Below are positions 1 through 5,908 of a DNA stretch of 5,908 bases, piece after piece. A model generated the notes under the pieces. It searched no databases. It saw only the letters and a program-made list of their open reading frames with translations, and was not told the origin of the DNA. The stretch is taken from NCBI GenBank assembly GCA_031259205.1, contig JAIRLS010000161.1:1-5908 (forward strand), read 5' to 3'. How positions within the stretch are numbered: the stretch's first letter is position 1; the number at the start of each line of letters is the position of its first letter. Source of the stretch: Bacteroidales bacterium. Its GTDB lineage: Bacteria > Bacteroidota > Bacteroidia > Bacteroidales > UBA4181. The translations under genes were made by a program, and so were the position numbers.

Positions 1-2009
1 CCGGCTACGCTGATGACGAACGTAATCAGCATGGCAAAGACAAATACTTTTCCGGTGTTGGTTTCCGACTTGTACAGATCGCGGTAGGTATCGTCCAGGA
101 AGTGATATTCGAATGGATAGCCGGGTTCCCGCTCTTCCCATTCGGCGCGGATGATGTCAAGGGATTGTTGCGGGTCGCCGGTGATTTTGAAAAAAACGGG
201 ACACCATTTTTCTTTCGACAATTTGGCATACACCTGCGGGTCGACTTCGTCGCGCAGGGAACGGATATACACATTGCGCAGCACGCCTTTTATTTCCAGT
301 CGTTGTCCTCCGTTTGCAAGGATGATCCGGCCAACGGCCGGCGGTTTCAGGTTCAACAGTTTCATCGCACTTTCATTGATGATTACCGGCATGGCGGAAT
401 CGCCGGCGGCTTCCAGGTAGAAAGGATTTTCGCCTTCGATGATTTTCATGCCCATAAAGTCGAAATAGTTTGGTTTCACATAGTTCATCTCCATAACGAC
501 CATATCGGAAGAACCGATGTTTGCGATTCCCCATCCCTGCTGCCAGTCGGTCGGCAGAGAATTTTTCACGGTGATATCGCGGATGGAAGGATTTTTCAGC
601 ATCTCGTCGCGGAAAGATTCGTAGTTTCGGGCAAAATTATCGCGGCCATACACGTGGATGACATTCTCTTTATCAAAGCCCAGATCGTGGTCGACCATGA
701 ATTGCAACTGTCGGTACATGAAGCTCACCGTTATTAGCAGGGCGATGGACGCCGCAAACTGGAGGATGATCAGGCTTTTCTGAAAGAGGGAAATGTTTTT
801 CCCCTTGAACGTTCCTCCCAGCGTCTGAACGGGGTTAAAACCGGTCATGTACAAGGCCGGGAAAGTGCCGGACATCAAAACCGTAACGACAAACAACGCG
901 GCAAGGAACAGGTAAAGTCGCGGCGACGCCAGATCGATCGTAATGTTCGCGCCCGTGAAATCGTTGAACACCGGCAACGCCAGATACGCTAAAAACAATC
1001 CGGCGCCAATGGAGATGAGCACATAGGCGGCCGTTTCCGCGTAGAAGTCGAGCGCCAGACGGCTTTTTACGGCGCCATACGCTTTTTGGACGCCGATGTT
1101 TCGGGCGCGGAGAAACGAGGTGGAAATAAACAGATTCGTGAAATTGATGCAGGATACAATCAGGATAATCAGCGCCACCGACATCAATATCAGAATCAGC
1201 GATTGATTGCCTGTTACCAATCCGCCATGCCCTTTAAGCTCATCGCTGAAATGGATTTTCTTTATCGGTTCCAGTGTGTACTTCGCTTCGAGCGTTTTAA
1301 ACATCTCCATATTCCGGTACAGTATTCCGGTCAGGGATTCTTCTAATGGCCGGATGTCCGTACCCGATGCAAGCGTAAAAAAGGTCATGTAACCGTCTCC
1401 TCTACCCCATCTTTTACTAAGATATTCACCGAACGGCGGGAATACCAGATCGGATTGCAGACTCGAATTGCCGGGCATATCTTCCATGATACCTGCGACC
1501 GTGAAATCGCTTCCATCCACTTGCAACTGCTGCCCGACAGGGTGCCGCCCGGGGAAATATTTCCGTGCGGCCGATTCGCTGATGACCACCCTGTCCGGCG
1601 CGGCGAGCGCCGTGGCCGGATCGCCTTCTTTCAGCGCAAAAGAGAAGAAGGTAAAGAAATTGGGATCTGCAATATACACCTTCGTATCGGGATAGTAAAT
1701 TTCGCCGACCTTAATACTTTCGTATTGCGTCAGAACCCGCGACATATCTTCTATCGCCGGAAATTCCGCCTGCGCTTCTTCTCCGAGAGGCCGGAAGGTA
1801 GAGCCTATTTTCACCGGGTTATTGTTTAGTAAGACGTGGAGATTGATCCGGTACATTTTATCCCCGTTTTTGTGGAAACTGTCAAAGCTCCACTCGTTGA
1901 TAGCCCACCAGCCGACGATTACGGCCACTGCAATCCCCAAACTCAAGCTGCTTATGTTGAGCAGGCCGACGACCTTCTGTTTTTTGAAATTTCGGATAAA
2001 TTGTTTCAT
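1..2009 (-). CDS. FtsX/MacB-type ABC transporter permease (permease C), 3' end cut by the window edge
   Basis: This is an inner-membrane subunit of a MacB/FtsX-type ABC transporter. I translated it codon by codon from ATG at 2009 to the left edge: 669 residues with no stop or frameshift. TM1 is at about residues 13-37, followed by a periplasmic MacB-like core domain (about 40-265) with the family pattern AGIMEDMPGNSS at 172-183. TM2 is about 270-296, TM3 324-348, TM4 366-388 and TM5 412-432. A second periplasmic domain covers about 433-652 and includes FLDDTYRDLY at 637-646. TM6 begins at about 655 and is cut. By comparison with permease B, roughly 115 residues (rest of TM6, second coupling motif, TM7, TM8) lie beyond the edge. 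The cytoplasmic motif of the first FtsX module is NIGVQKAYGA (304-313), less canonical than EIGIRKTNGA in permease B. The start is the first ATG, 17 bases after the ATPase stop, and gives the typical MKQFIRNFKKQK N-terminus. The family is certain; the substrate is unknown. Confidence 0.95.
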   Translation of the reverse strand, partial: MKQFIRNFKKQKVVGLLNISSLSLGIAVAVIVGWWAINEWSFDSFHKNGDKMYRINLHVLLNNNPVKIGSTFRPLGEEAQAEFPAIEDMSRVLTQYESIKVGEIYYPDTKVYIADPNFFTFFSFALKEGDPATALAAPDRVVISESAARKYFPGRHPVGQQLQVDGSDFTVAGIMEDMPGNSSLQSDLVFPPFGEYLSKRWGRGDGYMTFFTLASGTDIRPLEESLTGILYRNMEMFKTLEAKYTLEPIKKIHFSDELKGHGGLVTGNQSLILILMSVALIILIVSCINFTNLFISTSFLRARNIGVQKAYGAVKSRLALDFYAETAAYVLISIGAGLFLAYLALPVFNDFTGANITIDLASPRLYLFLAALFVVTVLMSGTFPALYMTGFNPVQTLGGTFKGKNISLFQKSLIILQFAASIALLITVSFMYRQLQFMVDHDLGFDKENVIHVYGRDNFARNYESFRDEMLKNPSIRDITVKNSLPTDWQQGWGIANIGSSDMVVMEMNYVKPNYFDFMGMKIIEGENPFYLEAAGDSAMPVIINESAMKLLNLKPPAVGRIILANGGQRLEIKGVLRNVYIRSLRDEVDPQVYAKLSKEKWCPVFFKITGDPQQSLDIIRAEWEEREPGYPFEYHFLDDTYRDLYKSETNTGKVFVFAMLITFVISVA

Positions 2010-2026
2010 TACAAAGTATTTCTCAA
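2010..2026 (-). other. Short intergenic spacer between ATPase and permease C
   Basis: These 17 bases separate the ATPase stop (TAA) from the ATG of permease C. Read on the minus strand they are TTGAGAAATACTTTGTA. There is no good Shine-Dalgarno sequence; GAGAAA is at best a weak one and lies 9 bases from the start. Such a close spacing implies that the two genes share one mRNA and may be translationally coupled. No promoter is visible. Confidence 0.6.
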
Positions 2027-2707
2027 TTACATCTTGCTCTGCACCTCCGTTACAATCTGTCCGTCGAACAAATTCACAATGCGATGCGCAAACGAAGCAT
2101 CGTGCTGCGAGTGCGTCACCATTACGATGGTCGTACCCTCCCTGTTCAGATCCGAGAGCAAATCCATCACATCGCGCCCGTTCTTAGAGTCCAGATTACC
2201 GGTCGGCTCGTCGGCCAGAATCAGCTTAGGATTGGCGACCACGGCGCGGGCTATAGCCACACGCTGCTGCTGCCCGCCGGAGAGCTGGTTGGGGAAATGC
2301 TTCGCACGGTGGCTGATATTCATCCGCTGCAACGCTTCATCGACCCGCTGTTTGCGTTCGGTCTTGTTGATTTTCATGTATACCAGCGGCAGTTCTACGT
2401 TCTGGAAGACATTCATCTCTTCAATCAGGTTGAAACTTTGGAATACAAAGCCGATGTTCCCCTTGCGCGCCTGGGTGCGGTCTTTTTCCTTCAGGTGGCC
2501 GACTTCTTTCCCGGCCAGATGGTACGTCCCTGACGTCGGATTGTCCAGCAGTCCGAGAATGTTCAGCAACGTCGACTTGCCGCAGCCCGACGGGCCCATG
2601 ACGGCAATAAATTCACTTTCGTTGACTTCCAGCGATACTTCATTCAACGCGACGGTTTCTACTTCTTCCGTGCGGAATACTTTTTTTAAATTTTCAATTT
2701 TTAACAT
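2027..2707 (-). CDS. ABC transporter ATP-binding protein, MacB/LolD family
   Basis: This is the cytoplasmic ATPase that powers the neighbouring FtsX-type permeases; it would act as a dimer that hydrolyses ATP. All motifs are present: Walker A GPSGCGKST at 38-46, Q-loop Gln90 in FVFQSFNLI, signature LSGGQQQR at 142-149, Walker B LILADE at 162-167 with catalytic Glu167, D-loop NLD at 171-173 and switch His199 in VMVTHS. At 226 residues it has the usual length of a free-standing LolD-like subunit, without the fused membrane domain of MacB itself. The start ATG at 2707 gives the standard MLKIENLKKVF opening, and an in-frame TAA at 2734-2732 rules out a long extension. It is the only ATPase gene seen among three permease genes. 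LolD, MacB-type efflux and FtsE-like roles cannot be separated from sequence alone, so no gene symbol is given. Confidence 0.97.
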   Translation of the reverse strand: MLKIENLKKVFRTEEVETVALNEVSLEVNESEFIAVMGPSGCGKSTLLNILGLLDNPTSGTYHLAGKEVGHLKEKDRTQARKGNIGFVFQSFNLIEEMNVFQNVELPLVYMKINKTERKQRVDEALQRMNISHRAKHFPNQLSGGQQQRVAIARAVVANPKLILADEPTGNLDSKNGRDVMDLLSDLNREGTTIVMVTHSQHDASFAHRIVNLFDGQIVTEVQSKM

Positions 2708-2781
2708 AATGTTTGTTTGTTTGTTGTTGTTTTATTTATTTGTTTGGCTGTTTAGTTGGGCAGGGTTATCAAATCGGCCGG
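2708..2781 (-). promoter_or_regulatory. Intergenic leader of the ATPase gene, G-free and A/C-rich
   Basis: This 74-base gap between the permease B stop and the ATPase start is the longest non-coding stretch in the window. On the minus strand, the 40 bases next to the start (2747-2708) contain no G and few T, being runs of CAAA, CAA and AAAT. There is no Shine-Dalgarno sequence. In Bacteroidota, AT-rich unstructured leaders often replace a Shine-Dalgarno, so the likely role is efficient translation of the ATPase relative to the permeases (inference). I looked for the Bacteroidota promoter pattern (TTTG, then TAnnTTTG) and found no convincing match. I also found no stem-loop followed by a T run that would act as a terminator. 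Confidence 0.4.
2711..2731 (-). repeat. Short tandem repeat, (CAAA)3 plus CAA units
   Basis: On the plus strand, three GTTT units (2711-2722) are followed by GTT units to 2731; on the minus strand this reads as CAA then CAAA units ending five bases before the ATPase start codon. The tract is short and lies outside coding sequence. Slippage here would change leader length but not a reading frame. It may simply be low-complexity leader sequence. Confidence 0.5.
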
Positions 2782-5130
2782 TCAATATTCAATGGTTAGC
2801 GCTTTTACCGGGTTACGTTTCAGGACATGGAGGCTGACGCCGGAGGTGGCCAGCAGGGCAATGACGCACTGGGCGACTACCGGCAGGACAAAGACGATCC
2901 AGTCCGGCGACATGCGGTTGGCATAATTTTCCAGTATCCGGACGATAAAATAGGCCGCTACGGGAATGGCGACCACCGCTGCATAGCCGATCCATTTCAG
3001 GACGTTTAGCGAAAGCAGGACAAAGATCGAACAGCGCCCGGCGCCGTGGATCCGACGGATGCCGATTTCTTTTGTCCGGCGCATGGCCGTGAACAGGTGA
3101 ATGGCCAGCAGACCCAGCATGGCCACAAAAATAGACGCCAGCGACGCAATCAGCGCCAAACGGGTAAAGGTTTTTATTTCTTTAAATTTTTCGGCATAAA
3201 TATCGGCGCTCCAGCGGGGGTTCAGCACAAAGTCGGGGTCGAATTGCCGGAAGACGTTTTCGGTTAACTCCCGCACACGAACGGGATTTACGCCGTCGTT
3301 GAACCGGATGTTGAATATGATGGAGAGGAAACTGCGATTTAATACCAGCGGTTCAATGCTTAAAACAGGGTTGTCGTAATAAAAATCTTTCACTATCCCT
3401 GTTACTTTGACCGGCCGGTCATAAAAACCGAAGGCAAACGTTTTGTCGAGGGGCGATTCGCCGCCCAGCATCTTTACGGCCGCTTCGTTCAACAGAATCA
3501 TCGGGATGCTGTCGGGGTCGTCGTCGCGCCAGAATCGCCCCTCGACCAGTTCGAGCTCCATCAGTTCCGGCATACCGGTCATCAGGCGGTATTCATTAAT
3601 TATTAATAGTTTTTCCGGCGCATTCCAGGGGGCTATACCCTGCCCGCTACATCCGAGGCCAAATGTATGTTCGGACCCGCCGACGTCTTTTACTTCGGGA
3701 TATTTCAACAATTCCTGCCGGATGGCCGGATAATTTTTGAAGGTCGCGGCATTGCCTGTAACGAGCATCAAATTGTCGGGATTATAGCCTAACGGAAGTT
3801 TCTCCATATAGGCCGTCTGCTTGTACAGCGTTACGATGGCGATCAGCAGGATAATCGAAATCACCGACTGAAATACGACAATGCCTGCCGTCAACCGGTG
3901 TCGGGAGAATTTTATCCGCTTGCCGAGTATTTCGAGCGGGGAAAAACGGCTCAGATAAAGCGCCGGGTAGAAGGCCGACAGGATAACCGTCAGCGCAAAC
4001 AGCGTCAGCGCCGCTGTGATAAATAACGGGTTGAGCAGCTGTATCAGGTCAATGTTTTTATTAATCAATTGGGCAAAATACGGCACGCAGAGGACGGCCA
4101 GCGCAAATCCGAGGACGAACGCGATGAACACAATCAGCGCCACCTCCGAAAAGAAGAGCCGGATGATGTTCCGAATAGACGCCCCGTTGGTTTTGCGGAT
4201 GCCGATTTCGTTCATCCTTAAATGTCCCTGCGAGATAAAGAGGTTGATGAAATTCGTTACCGCCAGCGCGAGAATAAACAGCGCCAGCCCGGAGAGAATC
4301 CAGATAAATCGCATATCGCCCTGCGCGTTCTGCAAAAAGAAATTCGCTTTGGAGTGCAGGTATACATCGTCGAGCGGTTCTGTTTCGCCGCGTGTGTTGG
4401 GGCTGCCTATCGCCTCGTCCCATGGTTTCACTATCGGCAGGTAGGCCTGCTCGATCGCTGTCTGCGCTTCGCGGAGCGACACACCGTCGCGGATTAGGTA
4501 ATAGGTATTAAATTCGAGTCCTTTGGCTGCTTCGAGCCACGGGATAGATTGGATAGGCGCCAGCAGGTCAAACGAGAAATGCGTGTTTTTAGGCAATTCT
4601 TCCACTACGCCCGATACTACATAATCTCTGCTCATATACGTCAGTGTTTTACCCATTGCCGCTTCGGGCGAGCCGAAAGTAATAACGGCCTGACGGCGCG
4701 TAAGGACAGTTGCTTCGGGTACGGCCAGAGCGGTTTCCGGCACGCCTTCGACCCATTTCATCGGAAATATTCGGAAAATTTCCGTATCGGTCAACAGGAC
4801 TTTTACGTCGGGGAAGCGTTTTTGTTCGCTGGTAATTTCAACAAGGCCAATGTTGGACATCTGGGCGGCGGCTTCTACGGCAGGGACTTTGGCGGGCAGT
4901 TCGGTATAGGCCTGGCGTACGTTAAGCGGCGAATAATGGGTTTGTCCCTCCCGTTCAAAGACGGTCAATAGCCACACAATCCGTTCGTGGTTGGTAAAAT
5001 GTTTGTCATAACTCCATTCGTTCACCACGAATAAAATCAGCAGGATCGATGCAGCCAATCCGATGGCCAATCCCGTAATATTTATCCAAAGGAAGAAACG
5101 GGTGCGGCGGTATGTGTTGAAAATATTCAT
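2782..5130 (-). CDS. FtsX/MacB-type ABC transporter permease (permease B), complete
   Basis: This is an inner-membrane transporter subunit of 782 residues with two FtsX modules in tandem. TM1 is at about 12-37, then a periplasmic MacB-like core domain (about 40-272) with SGVVEELPKNTHFSFDLL at 173-190. TM2 is about 275-299, TM3 325-355, TM4 368-393 and TM5 414-436. A second periplasmic domain covers about 437-653, then TM6 656-682, TM7 702-731 and TM8 744-768. Both cytoplasmic coupling motifs are good: EIGIRKTNGAS at 308-318 and EIGIRRIHGAG at 688-698. The C-terminus NPVKALTIEY is typical. A glycine-rich stretch with Cys494 (484-499) sits early in the second periplasmic domain. The segment before TM6 lacks the FLDE/FLDD...LY pattern found in permeases A and C. 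The ATG at 5130 is preceded by an in-frame TAA at 5154-5152, so the start is well bounded. Its partner should be the downstream ATPase; the substrate is unknown. Confidence 0.97.
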   Translation of the reverse strand: MNIFNTYRRTRFFLWINITGLAIGLAASILLILFVVNEWSYDKHFTNHERIVWLLTVFEREGQTHYSPLNVRQAYTELPAKVPAVEAAAQMSNIGLVEITSEQKRFPDVKVLLTDTEIFRIFPMKWVEGVPETALAVPEATVLTRRQAVITFGSPEAAMGKTLTYMSRDYVVSGVVEELPKNTHFSFDLLAPIQSIPWLEAAKGLEFNTYYLIRDGVSLREAQTAIEQAYLPIVKPWDEAIGSPNTRGETEPLDDVYLHSKANFFLQNAQGDMRFIWILSGLALFILALAVTNFINLFISQGHLRMNEIGIRKTNGASIRNIIRLFFSEVALIVFIAFVLGFALAVLCVPYFAQLINKNIDLIQLLNPLFITAALTLFALTVILSAFYPALYLSRFSPLEILGKRIKFSRHRLTAGIVVFQSVISIILLIAIVTLYKQTAYMEKLPLGYNPDNLMLVTGNAATFKNYPAIRQELLKYPEVKDVGGSEHTFGLGCSGQGIAPWNAPEKLLIINEYRLMTGMPELMELELVEGRFWRDDDPDSIPMILLNEAAVKMLGGESPLDKTFAFGFYDRPVKVTGIVKDFYYDNPVLSIEPLVLNRSFLSIIFNIRFNDGVNPVRVRELTENVFRQFDPDFVLNPRWSADIYAEKFKEIKTFTRLALIASLASIFVAMLGLLAIHLFTAMRRTKEIGIRRIHGAGRCSIFVLLSLNVLKWIGYAAVVAIPVAAYFIVRILENYANRMSPDWIVFVLPVVAQCVIALLATSGVSLHVLKRNPVKALTIEY

Positions 5131-5161
5131 TGTATTTATATAGTTTATGGGTTATTTCGTA
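5131..5161 (-). other. AT-rich spacer and leader between permeases A and B
   Basis: These 31 bases lie between the TGA of permease A and the ATG of permease B. On the minus strand they end in ACTATATAAATACA directly before the start. There is no Shine-Dalgarno sequence. The AT-rich character contrasts with the GC-richer genes on both sides and fits a Bacteroidota translation leader. TATATAAATA looks like a promoter element but has no paired upstream element, so I do not call a promoter. Confidence 0.45.
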
Positions 5162-5908
5162 TCAATTATTGAGCGCTTTTGTCGGGTTTGCAATGGCCGA
5201 GCGGTAGCTGCGGACGCTGACGGTGAGCAACGTGATGAGCAGGACTATCAGCCCGCCGGCGAGGAATACCCACCAGTAGACCGGAATCTGGTAGGCAAAG
5301 TTTGCAAGCCATTGGGCGGTTGCATACCATGCAATCGGTATGGCGACGACGAAGGCAATGCCTAATTGGACGAGGATGGCGCGGTTGAGTAATAGCATAA
5401 TTTCGGTAGCCGACGAGCCGTTGACTTTGCGGATGGCGATTTCTTTTTCCTTGTATTTGGCGTTGAACAGAATCAGTCCGTAAATGCCCATGACGGCAAT
5501 GACGACGATGATCAATCCGAAGAGCCCGATGAGCTTCGCCATGTTATTTTCTTTTTGGTAGAGGCGATCCATTGATTCGTCGAGGAAGTGCGTTTCCAGC
5601 GGGTCGTTGCTGTATTGCGTCCACACCTGCTCGATGTGACGGAGGGTGTGAGGGATTTCGACTCCGGAGAGTTTCAACAGCACGTACTGGAAGTTCTGCC
5701 ATTGCGAGAGGACGCCGAAGGCCATCGGGGCAATCGGATGGTGGAGGGACTGGAAGTTGACGTTGCGTGCAACGGCTTGTACGCGTCCTGGGCCGAAGGC
5801 GGGGAAATCTTTCCCGACAATGGTTTCGTCAAATTCATATCGTTCGAGGAAGGCTTCGTTGACGACGATTTGGGAGACGACGGAATCCATCGATTCGGGT
5901 TTTCGTCC
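5162..5908 (-). CDS. FtsX/MacB-type ABC transporter permease (permease A), 5' part missing
   Basis: Only the C-terminal 248 residues are in the window; the reading frame is open to the right edge, so the Met at 5890 is internal and not the start. Visible residues 1-122 are the end of the second periplasmic domain, including VQAVARNVNFQSLHHPIAPM at 43-62 and FLDESMDRLY at 108-117 just before the membrane. Then come TM6 (124-148), the coupling motif EIAIRKVNGSS (156-166), TM7 (178-203), TM8 (212-232) and the terminal NPTKALNN. This matches the last third of permeases B and C, so the full protein is probably about 780-800 residues (inference). It is the first of three same-strand permease genes and ends 31 bases before permease B. 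It is a paralogue rather than a duplicate of B: the tails agree in pattern but differ at most positions. Confidence 0.95.
   Translation of the reverse strand, partial: GRKPESMDSVVSQIVVNEAFLERYEFDETIVGKDFPAFGPGRVQAVARNVNFQSLHHPIAPMAFGVLSQWQNFQYVLLKLSGVEIPHTLRHIEQVWTQYSNDPLETHFLDESMDRLYQKENNMAKLIGLFGLIIVVIAVMGIYGLILFNAKYKEKEIAIRKVNGSSATEIMLLLNRAILVQLGIAFVVAIPIAWYATAQWLANFAYQIPVYWWVFLAGGLIVLLITLLTVSVRSYRSAIANPTKALNN

Noticed and set aside
102..737. Plus-strand open frame of 211 codons
   Set aside because: It lies wholly antisense to permease C, whose frame is continuous here and matches its family. The His/Phe/Asp-rich translation resembles nothing I recognise.
2774..2781. GC palindrome CGGCCG just after the permease B stop, considered as a terminator stem
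   Set aside because: It is only six bases, has no loop, and is not followed by a T run on the minus strand.
1836..2837. Long plus-strand open frame of 333 codons opposite the ATPase gene and its neighbours
   Set aside because: It lies antisense to two clear genes and both intergenic gaps, its translation is Ser/Arg/Phe-rich with no recognisable domain, and the ATPase on the other strand has every expected motif. It is a by-product of codon use in the real genes.
4061..4423. Minus-strand open frame of 120 codons inside permease B
   Set aside because: It is a shifted frame of permease B. The permease frame is intact through this region, covering TM2 to TM3, so there is no sign of a frameshift or nested gene.
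5128..5165. TATATAAATA element before permease B, considered as a promoter
   Set aside because: It overlaps the leader next to the start codon, leaves no room for a transcript leader, and has no paired upstream TTTG element at a suitable distance.
3056..5443. Near-identical 14-base words at 3056-3069, 4196-4209 and 5430-5443 that could be read as regulatory repeats
   Set aside because: On the minus strand each encodes the conserved EIGIR/EIAIR coupling motif of an FtsX module, so protein conservation explains them.
5572..5760. Arg/Gly/Ser-rich plus-strand open frame of 62 codons
   Set aside because: It is antisense to permease A, low in complexity, and has no leader or family match.

Overview
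The window is part of one minus-strand operon encoding a MacB/LolD/FtsX-type (type VII) ABC transporter. The proteins look like those of Bacteroidota, probably Bacteroidales. That lineage call is inference. It rests on large permeases with two FtsX modules in tandem, the N-terminal pattern MKQFIRNFKKQK followed by a first membrane helix, AT-rich leaders without Shine-Dalgarno sequences, and moderate-GC coding sequence. No rRNA or other taxonomic marker is present.

Layout in transcription order, right to left: (1) 5908-5162, the C-terminal third of a first permease (A), entering from beyond the right edge; (2) 5130-2782, a complete 782-residue permease (B); (3) 2707-2027, a complete 226-residue ATP-binding subunit with all nucleotide-binding motifs intact; (4) 2009-1, a third permease (C), 669 residues visible, running off the left edge before its last membrane helices. 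Gaps are 31, 74 and 17 bases, all on the same strand, which fits co-transcription. The 74-base gap before the ATPase is the only sizeable non-coding stretch and carries an unstructured, G-free A/C-rich leader.

The likely working model is that the ATPase forms a cytoplasmic dimer that drives one or more of the permeases by mechanotransmission: ATP-driven movement is passed to the large periplasmic domains. Three permeases to one ATPase suggests either alternative or heteromeric permease partners, or further ATPase genes outside the window. Family precedents are macrolide/peptide/toxin efflux (MacB) and lipoprotein release (LolCDE); the substrate cannot be told from this sequence. No periplasmic adaptor (MacA/HlyD-like), TolC-like outer-membrane protein or regulator lies inside the window.

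I found no RNA gene, mobile element, CRISPR array or convincing terminator, and no clearly new system. The points worth a second look are differences between the three permeases at conserved positions and the unusual leader of the ATPase gene.
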